A stretch of DNA of 61,787 bases, from assembly GCA_017463365.1 (NCBI GenBank), contig JAFTPH010000065.1:1-61787 (forward strand), read 5' to 3'. Under the pieces are notes generated by a model. That model had not been told where the DNA came from and made no database searches. It was given only the letters and a program-made list of their open reading frames with translations. Positions 8,695 through 16,758 of this stretch are shown here, piece by piece. How positions within the stretch are numbered: position 1 is the first letter of the stretch; each line of letters opens with the position of its first letter. A program made the translations under genes and the position numbers. The stretch is from Bacilli bacterium (GTDB taxonomy: Bacteria > Bacillota_I > Bacilli_A > ML615J-28 > CAG-313).

Positions 8695-9552
8695 TTATAG
8701 ATAGTCTTTAAATACTTCTAATATAACATGTATTGGGATACTAAATCCCATGTTTTCAACAATATCTCCTGCTGATGATTGAATTTTTTGAGTATTGATT
8801 CCTAGTAGTTTACCTTCAATATCAAATAATCCTCCACCACTATTTCCAGAGTTTATTGCTGCATCGTGTTGAATATAAGCATTAGTTACTGTTCCTTGAG
8901 GTTCACGTCCTAAAATAAAAGCATCATCTTCTAAATATCTAAGTGGATAACTAACAATCCCTAAAGTTGCAGTTCCATAATATTCCAAACTATATGGTGA
9001 CCCAATTGCTACCACGAATGTTCCTTTTTTAAGGGTTGTAGTATCGCCTAGGCTAGCCTCTGGAATATATATTGTTGAATTAAAAGTGACCAACGCTAAA
9101 TCTTCTTTACTAGAATAAGCTATACAAGTTGCGGTCTCAACTTTATCGCCATCACCAACATATACTTTTAAGTTTGTACTAAATGTATTTCTTGTTGTTA
9201 AAACCACATGACGATTAGTTACGGCTGTATATGTATAAGAGATAATATTACCTTCTTTTTCACCTAGCGATTCATCTTCTAACACAGCTTCTCTTTTTAA
9301 TACGACTCCGCTACCAAGAGATGTTGATCCCATCCATCCGCCTTCAGTGTGGACAATCGCAATCGCTGATGCTTCAGCTTTTTCAATTGCAGTTTGAAGG
9401 GCAGTTTGAAAATCATTAATCGTAAAATCATCTACTTCGGTTACTTTATTAGTAATATTATTTATAGTTTCTCCTTCATAGGAAAACAACCCACAACTAG
9501 ATAATCCAAATAACATTATCACAACTAAAATAAAACTTTGTAATTTCTTCAA
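8695..9552 (-). CDS. Trypsin-like serine protease lipoprotein (HtrA-like, no PDZ)
   Basis: 285 residues. A lipoprotein signal ends in the lipobox LSSC (Cys20). The trypsin-fold triad is visible as His in VTNRHVV, Asp in KEDLALV and Ser in NSGNSGGGLFD. The protein ends shortly after the protease domain, so it lacks the PDZ domains of DegP/HtrA. It would act as a surface-attached quality-control protease. The start codon is TTG at 9552, nine bases after GGAG, and this site lies inside the end of tatD. It forms a pair with tatD (6-base gap). Confidence 0.9.
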   Translation of the reverse strand: MKKLQSFILVVIMLFGLSSCGLFSYEGETINNITNKVTEVDDFTINDFQTALQTAIEKAEASAIAIVHTEGGWMGSTSLGSGVVLKREAVLEDESLGEKEGNIISYTYTAVTNRHVVLTTRNTFSTNLKVYVGDGDKVETATCIAYSSKEDLALVTFNSTIYIPEASLGDTTTLKKGTFVVAIGSPYSLEYYGTATLGIVSYPLRYLEDDAFILGREPQGTVTNAYIQHDAAINSGNSGGGLFDIEGKLLGINTQKIQSSAGDIVENMGFSIPIHVILEVFKDYL

Positions 9553-9558
9553 TTAAAT

Positions 9559-10326
9559 CTACTCCAATTTAAATAATTTTTTTGCGTTCGCTAAAAGTAT
9601 TTTTGCTACTTCTTCTTTATTTATACCTTTGATATTTACTATCTCATCAACAATTAAAGGTATATACTTTGGTCCATTTTCGGTACCACGATATGGATGA
9701 GGAGTTAAGTATGGCGAATCTGTTTCACTTAACAAATGTTCAAGGGGTATAACTTCTACAACTCTTTTAATTTCTTTTGCGTTTTTAAAAGTTACAGGTC
9801 CCCCAATTCCTAGATAGAAATTTTCTTTTATAAATAATGGAGCCATTTCTAAACTTCCCGAATAAGCATGCATTACCCCACCAACCATTTTCGCATTTGT
9901 TTCTTTTAAGGTATCAAGGGTTAATTGAATTGCATCTCTTGAATGAATTATTAATGGTTTGCCTGCTTTTTTGGCGATAGAAATTTGGCGAACAAATGCT
10001 TCAGTTTGTTCTTCTTTAGTCGTTGTATCCCAGTGAAAGTCATATCCTATTTCTCCTAAAGCTACAACTTTCTCATCATTAATGTGTTCTTCTAACCACT
10101 TATATTCTTTTTCGCCATATCCTTTGATTTCTGTTGGATGATATCCTATAGCCGCATATACAAAAGGATATTTTTTGGCTAGTTCTAACGCGATAACAGA
10201 AGTTTCAAAATCAAATCCTGGAACAATAAATAATTCCACTTGATTATCTATCGCTTCTTTTATCACTTCTTCTAATTTTTCGTATAAAACTTTACTATTT
10301 AAATGTGAATGTGTATCAATATACAT
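9559..10326 (-). CDS. tatD: TatD family metal-dependent hydrolase/DNase
   Basis: 255 residues, typical length. The family marks are DTHSHLNS at the N-terminus, GEIGYDFHW, PLIIHSRDA, GGVMHAYSG and SETDSPYLTP near the C-terminus, giving the metal-binding His/Asp/Glu set of a TIM-barrel amidohydrolase. TatD proteins act as 3'-5' DNases or D-aminoacyl hydrolase-like enzymes in the cytoplasm. The ribosome site GAGGGA precedes the ATG. The downstream protease gene is initiated from within its 3' end. Confidence 0.93.
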   Translation of the reverse strand: MYIDTHSHLNSKVLYEKLEEVIKEAIDNQVELFIVPGFDFETSVIALELAKKYPFVYAAIGYHPTEIKGYGEKEYKWLEEHINDEKVVALGEIGYDFHWDTTTKEEQTEAFVRQISIAKKAGKPLIIHSRDAIQLTLDTLKETNAKMVGGVMHAYSGSLEMAPLFIKENFYLGIGGPVTFKNAKEIKRVVEVIPLEHLLSETDSPYLTPHPYRGTENGPKYIPLIVDEIVNIKGINKEEVAKILLANAKKLFKLE

Positions 10327-10373
10327 AGTTATTCCCTCAATTTGATATATATATTATATATCTTTTTCTTAAA

Positions 10374-11192
10374 TTATTCAATGTCTAAAATGTGAATGTT
10401 TCCTGAAACTGAGCTGATATCGCACTTATTATCATCATTTTGATATAAATACTCATTGTTTTTAATTATACATGGAAAATCAGAAGATATATCTCCCGAT
10501 ACCGTTTCAATCTCAAATAAAAATGAAGCCCATTTATTTAAGCATACTTTTATATCACCTGATACGGTATCAATGTTACCTTCCCAATTAGTCATCGCTG
10601 GAAATGTATCCATAATTAAAACTTCAATATCCCCACTAACGCTTGAAAAATCAAACTCTTTAGGTGATGACATTGTTAGTTCTATATTACCAGATACTGT
10701 TTCAATATCTACTTCATCACAAAGTTGTAGTTGACCATTTATATCTCCTAATACTGTTTCAATATCAAGATTACAAACAATACCACCTATTTCTACATCA
10801 GCAGCAATGGTAGTAATATTTAAACTATCAAGATTAAAGTCATTTGGTAAAGCAATTGTTAATTCTTTGTTTAAATTATTAAAATCTTGCCAACCTTTTT
10901 CAGCAAATCTGATATCTAAAACCCCATCTTTTAAATAATAGCGTAATTCTTCTTTTTTATCAAGAGTTTTATTTGCTGTTTCATAAACATAAATTTGATC
11001 ATCACTAGTAGTACGTATGATATTTATTTTTCCACTTACCCAGTCAACATCAATTTGTTCAATGCTTTTATCAAGACTAACACGTCCCACACTATATTTT
11101 TCCGCATTTTTGTAACTATAGTAATTTGAATTACAACTAGTTAAACTTAAAAATAATACTATTAAACATATCAGCAAAATATTCTTTTTCAC
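10374..11192 (-). CDS. DUF4097-type beta-helix lipoprotein
   Basis: 272 residues. A lipoprotein signal ends in LTSC (Cys20). The mature part is a repetitive beta-solenoid built on recurring xVSGDIxx, TVSGNIEL and SVSGDIEV units typical of DUF4097, a putative adhesin or envelope-stress family. The start is GTG at 11192: GAGGTG lies about seven bases upstream inside the end of the DJ-1 gene, whose TAA directly abuts it (TAAGTG). The two genes are therefore coupled. The antisense open frame here is an artefact of the repeats. Confidence 0.82.
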   Translation of the reverse strand: MKKNILLICLIVLFLSLTSCNSNYYSYKNAEKYSVGRVSLDKSIEQIDVDWVSGKINIIRTTSDDQIYVYETANKTLDKKEELRYYLKDGVLDIRFAEKGWQDFNNLNKELTIALPNDFNLDSLNITTIAADVEIGGIVCNLDIETVLGDINGQLQLCDEVDIETVSGNIELTMSSPKEFDFSSVSGDIEVLIMDTFPAMTNWEGNIDTVSGDIKVCLNKWASFLFEIETVSGDISSDFPCIIKNNEYLYQNDDNKCDISSVSGNIHILDIE

Positions 11193-11750
11193 TTATTTCA
11201 CCTCAACATTATAATATATAACATTTTGAATTCTTAATGCTTCTTCTTTTCCTTTTAATACTTCAATTATTTTTAAAGCGAAATCGATTGCTGTACCAGC
11301 AGATCTTGAGGTAATATAGTTATCTACCAATTCAACAGTTGATTGTTTTTGATAAATACCTTCAATAACTTCATTTTCTAATGATGGGAAACATGTAAAG
11401 TTTTTATTTTTTAATAGTCCCATTTTTCCAAGAATCGTTGGAGCTGCACAAATTGAAGCAATTAATTTTTTATCTTTATTAAAAGTTTCTACTACTGCTT
11501 CAATTTCTTGATTATTAAGTTCGCTAAAAACAGCTTTACCTCCAGGAATGATTAAAAAATCATATTCTGAAAAATCAGCATTTTTTAGTAATTCATCACT
11601 TTCATAATATACTCTGCTTTGAGATAAAATGCGTTTATCATTATATATTGAGAATGTATATACCTCAATATTAGCACGACGTAATAAGTCTAACGCTGTA
11701 ATCATTTCCATATCTTCAAAGCCATTTGCTAAAAGTATCATACCTTTCAT
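11193..11750 (-). CDS. DJ-1/PfpI family protein
   Basis: 185 residues of the class I glutamine amidotransferase-like fold. The nucleophile elbow is ASICAAPTIL with Cys in the expected position. The N-terminal GFEDMEMITALDLLRRA segment is typical of the DJ-1/ThiJ branch (oxidative-stress chaperone, deglycase or protease-like). The ribosome site AGAGG precedes ATG 11750. It abuts the DUF4097 lipoprotein gene downstream. Confidence 0.9.
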   Translation of the reverse strand: MKGMILLANGFEDMEMITALDLLRRANIEVYTFSIYNDKRILSQSRVYYESDELLKNADFSEYDFLIIPGGKAVFSELNNQEIEAVVETFNKDKKLIASICAAPTILGKMGLLKNKNFTCFPSLENEVIEGIYQKQSTVELVDNYITSRSAGTAIDFALKIIEVLKGKEEALRIQNVIYYNVEVK

Positions 11751-11788
11751 ATCTGTACCTCTTTTTTTAAATTATCTTTATAAAATAA

Positions 11789-11813
11789 GTGGAACTATAT
11801 TCTAAAGTTCCAC
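11789..11813 (-). terminator. Terminator after trmB
   Basis: Stem GTGGAACT/AGTTCCAC with a 9-base loop, followed on the minus strand by TTATTTTAT. Confidence 0.6.
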
Positions 11814-11846
11814 CCATAATATCAAAGTAGATGTATACTTAATAGT

Positions 11847-12479
11847 CTATTTCTTAATCTTTATATAATATATTGGATTTCCTTTTTTCATAAATTTATC
11901 TTCATATTCAGTAGTAACAATATCATCACCATTACGATGAAGGTCACATGAGAATTCTAAGAAATCATATCCAACACGATTAAATTCCATAACACTATAT
12001 TCAAATAAACCAATGTTATCAGTTTTAAATTCGATATTACCTTTTTTATTTAATATTACATCATAAACTTTTAAGAATTTTTCATTAGTTAATCTTCTTT
12101 TCGCATGACGACTTTTTGGCCATGGATCAGAGAAATTTAAATAAATTTTATCTACTTCACCTTTTTTAAAGTAATCATTTAAGTTAATCGCATCAACATT
12201 TAGAAAATAGATATTTGTTAAATTTTCTGAAGAAGCTTTTTCTACTCCTTTAATTAAAACACTATCATATTTTTCAATCCCAATATAGTTAATATTAGGA
12301 TTTCTTTTAGCATGTTCAATAATAAACTTCCCTTTACCCATTCCTATCTCAATATATATAGGATTGTTATTATTAAATTTTTTATGCCATTTACCTTTAA
12401 ATTCTTGAGGATTAACAATATATAATCCTTCTTTATCTAATAAGCGTTCTTGAGCATTTTTTATTTTTCTAAGTCTCAT
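11847..12479 (-). CDS. trmB: tRNA (guanine-46-N7)-methyltransferase
   Basis: 210 residues. The SAM-binding loop is IEIGMGKGKFI and the family signature is LNFSDPWPKSRHAKRRL, followed by ExKTDN (EFKTDN). It methylates G46 in the tRNA variable loop. The ATG lies one base after the pepV stop, and the ribosome site AGGTAAATAG is inside the pepV end, so pepV and trmB are coupled. A hairpin follows. Confidence 0.96.
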   Translation of the reverse strand: MRLRKIKNAQERLLDKEGLYIVNPQEFKGKWHKKFNNNNPIYIEIGMGKGKFIIEHAKRNPNINYIGIEKYDSVLIKGVEKASSENLTNIYFLNVDAINLNDYFKKGEVDKIYLNFSDPWPKSRHAKRRLTNEKFLKVYDVILNKKGNIEFKTDNIGLFEYSVMEFNRVGYDFLEFSCDLHRNGDDIVTTEYEDKFMKKGNPIYYIKIKK

Positions 12480-12480
12480 A

Positions 12481-13848
12481 CTATTTACCTAATTCATACA
12501 TCGCTTCCGCATAGATTGCGATACAAGTTAAGAAATCTTTAATAACTAAATATTCATTTGGTTGATGGGCAACCGTAACTGCTCCTGGCATTTCCATTCC
12601 AAAGGCTACTCCTTTTTTGATTGCACGAGCATATGTTCCTCCCCCAATAGTATGAGGTTTGTTAACAGTATCGTTAGTATATTTTACATATGCTTGATAT
12701 AAAGTAGTAACTAGTGGATCAGTTGGTTCAATGTAATGTGGTGCTTTATTAGCAACAATTTTACATTCTAAATTATACATTTTTGACCATTCATTTAAAG
12801 TTTTTTCAAAGTTTTCTAAATCAAAGCCAATTGGACAACGCATATCTAAAGTAAGCATATTTTGTCCTTTTTCGAATTTAATAATTCCAATATTACATGT
12901 TAACTCACCCATTTCTTCATGAGTATAAGCAAGGGCGGCTTTTTCTAAGAAATGATCATTATGAAGAGCTGCTCCTAGTTTAACTAAACCATTATTTGAA
13001 TACATACTTAAGAAGTTTAACATATGTGTTCCCGCATTAATTCCTTTAAATGGTTCCATCGCATGAGCAGATGTCCCTGTGATTTCATAAACATATAATC
13101 CGTCTTTGAGGTTGCATGTTCCACTTAAATTATTATCTTTTAAATACTTGTTAAAATCATCTTGGTGATCTTTAAGGGTTGCAGCTTCAGCTAAATCAAT
13201 AACAACATTAAAACGTTCTCCACCTTTGATATATACAATATCATCATCAACATCATGATTTTCCACAATTGTATTTAAGATACCTTTTTCACCATATATT
13301 AATGGGAAATCAGCATCTGGTGCGAAACCAATTTCTGGTAAACCATATTTTTCTTTATAATGAGCAATTCCACGCCATCCAGTTTCTTCATCTGTACCTA
13401 AAATAAGTTGAATCTTTTTATTTAACTTAATATTTAAATCTTTTAAAATCTTTAAAGCATAATAGGCAGCCATTGTTGGTCCTTTATCATCCATTGCTCC
13501 TCTAGCATAGATTTTACCATCTTCAATGGTAGCTGAAAAAGGAGGATAACGCCAATTATTACCAGTAGGCACTACATCTAGATGACATAATACAGCAACC
13601 TTTTCTTCACCATCACCATATTCAACAACTCCAGCATATCCTTCATCGTTAAATGTTTTAAACCCATCATTTTTAGCCATATCTAAGAAAACTTCTAAAC
13701 ATTCTTTAATACCTTTACCAAAAGGTGCTCCTTCGCTAATTGTTTCCTCATCTAAAACACTATCAATTTTTAAAATTTTTTGAAGATTTAAAATAGCATC
13801 TTTTTCATAGTTTTTAACATATTCTAAAAAATTAATATTTTTATTCAT
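12481..13848 (-). CDS. pepV: Dipeptidase PepV (M20 family)
   Basis: 455 residues. Zinc-site motifs are in order: LCHLDVVPTG, GAMDDKGPTMAA, GTDEETGWRG, APDADFP, and the late HTIGGGTYAR plus HQPNE. A lid domain insertion lies in the middle. It cleaves dipeptides in the cytoplasm. The ribosome site GAGGTAATTATT precedes ATG 13848. It is divergent from sspI and coupled to trmB. Confidence 0.95.
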   Translation of the reverse strand: MNKNINFLEYVKNYEKDAILNLQKILKIDSVLDEETISEGAPFGKGIKECLEVFLDMAKNDGFKTFNDEGYAGVVEYGDGEEKVAVLCHLDVVPTGNNWRYPPFSATIEDGKIYARGAMDDKGPTMAAYYALKILKDLNIKLNKKIQLILGTDEETGWRGIAHYKEKYGLPEIGFAPDADFPLIYGEKGILNTIVENHDVDDDIVYIKGGERFNVVIDLAEAATLKDHQDDFNKYLKDNNLSGTCNLKDGLYVYEITGTSAHAMEPFKGINAGTHMLNFLSMYSNNGLVKLGAALHNDHFLEKAALAYTHEEMGELTCNIGIIKFEKGQNMLTLDMRCPIGFDLENFEKTLNEWSKMYNLECKIVANKAPHYIEPTDPLVTTLYQAYVKYTNDTVNKPHTIGGGTYARAIKKGVAFGMEMPGAVTVAHQPNEYLVIKDFLTCIAIYAEAMYELGK

Positions 13849-13921
13849 AATAATTACCTCAATTTGTATAATTTTATTATTTCCTAAAATAATATTATTG
13901 TATTATTATTTAGGAGGATTT

Positions 13922-14128
13922 ATGGATTTAGATATTCGAAAAGCAGTTTTAAATAATTTAAATAATGCATCATTTGATGATGTTACCACAACTATTAATG
14001 ATGCGATTAACTTAGGGGAAGAAAAAACACTTCCTGGTCTTGGAGTTTTATTTGAACTCCTATGGAATAACGCAAGTGCTGAATGGAAAGCCGAATGTGC
14101 TAACCAACTTGTAAATTATTTAAACTAA
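13922..14128 (+). CDS. sspI: Minor small acid-soluble spore protein SspI
   Basis: 68 residues: MDLDIRKAVLNN at the start, then INLGEEKTLPGLGVLFELLW, closely resembling SspI of Bacillus, where the GEEKMLPGLGVLFE core is diagnostic. SspI is made only in the forespore and packed in the spore core. The start at 13922 is fixed by TTAGGAGGATTT directly before the ATG; the longer in-frame start at 13898 has no ribosome site. It is a single gene with its own terminator, divergent from pepV. Confidence 0.93.
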   Translation: MDLDIRKAVLNNLNNASFDDVTTTINDAINLGEEKTLPGLGVLFELLWNNASAEWKAECANQLVNYLN

Positions 14129-14138
14129 CTTAAGAAAA

Positions 14139-14158
14139 AAGGCTTATTTATGAGCCTT
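14139..14158. terminator. Bidirectional terminator after sspI
   Basis: Stem AAGGCT/AGCCTT with flanking A and T runs (AAAAAA... and ATTTTTT). It serves sspI and the convergent gene at 14157. Confidence 0.75.
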
Positions 14159-14528
14159 ATTTTTTATATTGAGATAGCTCATCAGCCATTTCTTTAGATG
14201 AACATTTAACAATATTTCCTGTAATTTGCGTTCCAACATTTAATGCCTGTAAATCACTGATATTTACTAAAGCTGTATCTTTAACTTCAATTAATACACG
14301 ATTTAATTGAACTTCAACTCTTACAATATTATCTGCTCCTCCAAAGATTGGAACATATATTTCTGTTTTAATTCCCTTTAACTTTTTATTAACTTTAATT
14401 TGTTTCTTACATACTAAAATAAATTTAACAATTAGTACCATTAAAATTGTTCCTATAAAAATTCCAAGTATTGTTAATGTAACAATAACTTCAGGATTAG
14501 TAATACCACTTTTTTCTAAAATATTCAT
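14157..14528 (-). CDS. Membrane-anchored orphan PTS EIIB-like domain lacking the active cysteine
   Basis: 123 residues. One transmembrane helix (about 15-40) is followed by a basic linker and a 70-residue domain, FGGADNIVRVEVQLNRV...VKDTALVNISDLQALNVG, which follows the glucose-type PTS EIIB pattern (GGxxNI..v..C.TRLR..vkD). Where EIIB has its phosphorylated Cys and TRLR this protein has QLNRV, so phosphotransfer is not expected. No EIIA or EIIC gene is nearby. A TTGTAA-17-TATAAT promoter and the ribosome site AAAGGAG lie upstream. A regulatory or structural role is inference. Confidence 0.65.
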   Translation of the reverse strand: MNILEKSGITNPEVIVTLTILGIFIGTILMVLIVKFILVCKKQIKVNKKLKGIKTEIYVPIFGGADNIVRVEVQLNRVLIEVKDTALVNISDLQALNVGTQITGNIVKCSSKEMADELSQYKK

Positions 14529-14559
14529 AATTTATACTCCTTCTTTTTTACTTATATAT

Positions 14560-14588
14560 ATTATACTACATTTGGGATTTTTTTACAA
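14560..14588 (-). promoter_or_regulatory. Sigma-A promoter of the EIIB-like gene
   Basis: -35 TTGTAA (14583-14588) and -10 TATAAT (14560-14565) on the minus strand with a 17-base spacer. Confidence 0.6.
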
Positions 14589-14660
14589 CAATAAATATCT
14601 GATATTTATATGAGTAATTTTTTTATTTAATAATATCTTTTTAAGTGATTAAGCGCCTAT

Positions 14661-14687
14661 ACAACTTTTATTTTTTATCATAAACTA
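14661..14687 (+). promoter_or_regulatory. Sigma-K-like promoter of the coat gene
   Basis: AC at 14661-14662, 16 bases, then CATAAACTA at 14679-14687. This fits the mother-cell sigma-K pattern (AC, 16-17 bases, CATAnnnTA) and sits about 20 bases before the coat gene start. The match to a late sporulation gene supports it; the sequence is short and AT-rich, so chance is possible. Confidence 0.45.
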
Positions 14688-14709
14688 TATTGAAAGCGAG
14701 GTGCTTATT

Positions 14710-15108
14710 ATGGGATGTGCAGCAACAGTAAATAATAACAATAATAATCAAACAAGAAATTCTATTTATGACTTATTAAGAAGAATTGATCAAATGCAAA
14801 AAGAAGTTATTATTAATAACTTACGTAATGGTTGTGAAAATTGTATGCTTGGTTCTTTAAATAATACTAAACCAATTTCAATTTATAACCAATGTGGTAT
14901 TTTTAGTGCGACAATAGATGCGGCTAATACTACAGCTACAACTCTTTTCAGAGTTGAGGAAGTTAATGATGAAACTGTTGTATTACGTTTATTACAAGTT
15001 GAAGATGGTGTAACTACATGCACAAACATGACTTTAGTTTATAATATTGCATGTATTTGTTGTGTTCAATGTTTTGAATCTATCAATTGTGAACGTTGTA
15101 CAAATTAA
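14710..15108 (+). CDS. Spore coat protein, CotY/CotZ family
   Basis: 132 residues, cysteine-rich. After an Asn-rich N-terminus (NNNNNNQ) it shows FRVEEVNDETVVLRLL and a C-terminal cluster CICCVQCFESINCERC, matching the layout of CotY/CotZ (FFRVERV..., CFCAINC). These proteins cross-link into the outer coat or exosporium crust by disulfides. The start at 14710 is chosen because GAGGTG lies six bases before it; the in-frame GTG at 14701 is part of that ribosome site. It is monocistronic, with a sigma-K-like promoter and a strong terminator. Confidence 0.85.
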   Translation: MGCAATVNNNNNNQTRNSIYDLLRRIDQMQKEVIINNLRNGCENCMLGSLNNTKPISIYNQCGIFSATIDAANTTATTLFRVEEVNDETVVLRLLQVEDGVTTCTNMTLVYNIACICCVQCFESINCERCTN

Positions 15109-15112
15109 AATT

Positions 15113-15138
15113 AAAGGGGAAAGTCCTCTTTCCCCTTT
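15113..15138 (+). terminator. Terminator after the coat gene
   Basis: 11-bp stem AAAGGGGAAAG/CTTTCCCCTTT with a 4-base loop. Confidence 0.85.
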
Positions 15139-15167
15139 ATCCATAATAAATATGCTTTTAAAAAAAT

Positions 15168-15188
15168 ATCCAATCACTAAGATTGGAT
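15168..15188 (-). terminator. Terminator after the metallophosphoesterase gene
   Basis: Stem ATCCAATC/GATTGGAT, loop ACTAA, followed on the minus strand by ATTTTTTT. Confidence 0.75.
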
Positions 15189-15905
15189 TTATTTTTTATA
15201 TAGATAGAAATTTTTAGAAATAAAATCTCTTTCTGGCATTTCTTTTCGATACATGTCTTTTACTACTTCTACCGAATTATATGTTAGTTTTAATGGTATA
15301 TACTCAACCTTACCATTATCTATTATTAAAATAAGACCTCTTGTAATATCTTTTTCAGGATATGGACAACCACATGATCCAACATCTAAATATAGTTTTT
15401 TACCTTTAATAAAACTTGAAATATGTTCATGTCCATAACAGATGACATCCGCATCAACATCTTTAAATAAATTATCTAAATCTGATGCTTCCGGATTGTG
15501 AACAATATATTCATAGTGTACTGGTTCTGTTGATCTAAGTGGGTAATGCATAAAACATAATTTTACACCTTCAATAGTTTTATTAATCTGATATCTTGTA
15601 CCTTCAATAAATGATTGATGGTGAGGATTAATACTCTCTTTTACCCAATCTTGATGAGTAGATTCAGTACAACTAAGGGGATTAGAAAAACCAAATAAAT
15701 AGTATTTTTCATGATTCCCTCTAATACTTGAGAAATTATTAAGTTTAGTTACAATATCTAATACTTCATTAGAATTAGGTCCAATCGCAATTAGATCTCC
15801 TAAAGAAATTATTTCATCAACATTATATTTTTCAATTTCTTTTAAGATTAGCTTTAAAGCTAAATCATTACCATGTACATCTGTAAAAAGTCCTATTTTA
15901 TACAT
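15189..15905 (-). CDS. Calcineurin-like metallophosphoesterase
   Basis: 238 residues with all metallophosphoesterase motifs: FTDVHGN, SLGDLIAIGPN, IRGNHEKY, and the late GHEH, which bind two metal ions. The YfcE/MJ0936-like size and the preserved GDxxAxGPxP-like loop suggest a phosphodiesterase acting on a small substrate; the substrate is unknown. The ribosome site GAGGATACAAT precedes the ATG. It lies 12 bases after the HprK-like gene and may be cotranscribed with the tsa block. Confidence 0.88.
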   Translation of the reverse strand: MYKIGLFTDVHGNDLALKLILKEIEKYNVDEIISLGDLIAIGPNSNEVLDIVTKLNNFSSIRGNHEKYYLFGFSNPLSCTESTHQDWVKESINPHHQSFIEGTRYQINKTIEGVKLCFMHYPLRSTEPVHYEYIVHNPEASDLDNLFKDVDADVICYGHEHISSFIKGKKLYLDVGSCGCPYPEKDITRGLILIIDNGKVEYIPLKLTYNSVEVVKDMYRKEMPERDFISKNFYLYKK

Positions 15906-15917
15906 ATTGTATCCTCA

Positions 15918-16733
15918 TCAATTAAAATATATTTTGTTAAATATATTTTTTAAGTCTTTCATTTTACCTTGATATTTATATATATCTACTTTATCACATA
16001 AGTCAACACAAAAATTAAATAGTTTTTTATTACTTATTGTTTCATTCATTATGCCTAGTTTTTTAACCATTACATCCATTTTTTCCGTACCATCTAGTTC
16101 AATGATTTTTTCAGTTAAACCCTTTTCTAAAAGGACAATTGTTTTTAAAGTACCTTCATAATCACTTGCTACATTACCACTACCATTCCATGGATTAGCA
16201 TAAACAACAATTTGATTATTTTTTAGTTTTATAAAAAGTTTATCATCACTAATTAAGTTTTCTTCATTTAACATTTTAATCCATTGTTCAATAAACAATT
16301 TAGTTAGATTATTATTGTCAACAATAATTGCTTTATCTTTAAATGTTACGGCTGTTGCATGAAGCGAAATTACTCCTTCATCTGCGACAACTTCAGTAAA
16401 ACACATATAACTTAAGATATGTTCATATTTAGCTATTTCAGTAAAGCCTTCGATAAAATAAACTGTTGTTTTAGTTTTATCTATTTCACATCTAATTACA
16501 ACAATACCTTTATCATTTCTAATGTCGACTAGTTTTTTTTCATCAACTATTTTGTATTTTAACCCATTTTCATCCTCTTGTAAGCCAGTAAGCGGTTCAA
16601 GATGGTTAATCATTTCAAAAATAATTTGATAACTAGCCAATTCTTCAGTTTCAAAATTTCTAAAATATTGGTGTTTTCCTTCATCGATAAATTTAATTTG
16701 AATAGTTTTTTCTGCGATTTTGTAGTTTTTCAT
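15918..16733 (-). CDS. HprK/PEPCK-fold protein with degenerate P-loop
   Basis: 271 residues. The C-terminal half follows the HPr-kinase-like pattern: ISLHATAVTFKDKAIIVD, then LISDDKLFIKL and ANPWNGSGNVAS. In that family the text after the IIxD strand should be GPSGAGKST, but here it reads NNNLTKLF, so ATP binding through a normal Walker A is lost. The N-terminal 110 residues are unassigned. It sits between tsaD and a phosphoesterase, all on the minus strand. It is probably a pseudokinase or a diverged family member; function unknown. Confidence 0.5.
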   Translation of the reverse strand: MKNYKIAEKTIQIKFIDEGKHQYFRNFETEELASYQIIFEMINHLEPLTGLQEDENGLKYKIVDEKKLVDIRNDKGIVVIRCEIDKTKTTVYFIEGFTEIAKYEHILSYMCFTEVVADEGVISLHATAVTFKDKAIIVDNNNLTKLFIEQWIKMLNEENLISDDKLFIKLKNNQIVVYANPWNGSGNVASDYEGTLKTIVLLEKGLTEKIIELDGTEKMDVMVKKLGIMNETISNKKLFNFCVDLCDKVDIYKYQGKMKDLKNIFNKIYFN

Positions 16734-16758
16734 ATATACATACCCCTCTTCCTTTTTT

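Noticed and set aside
10456-10734. Plus-strand frame with repeated DTVS phrases opposite the DUF4097 gene
   Set aside because: It is the complement of the VSGDI repeats of the real gene, and has no ribosome site.
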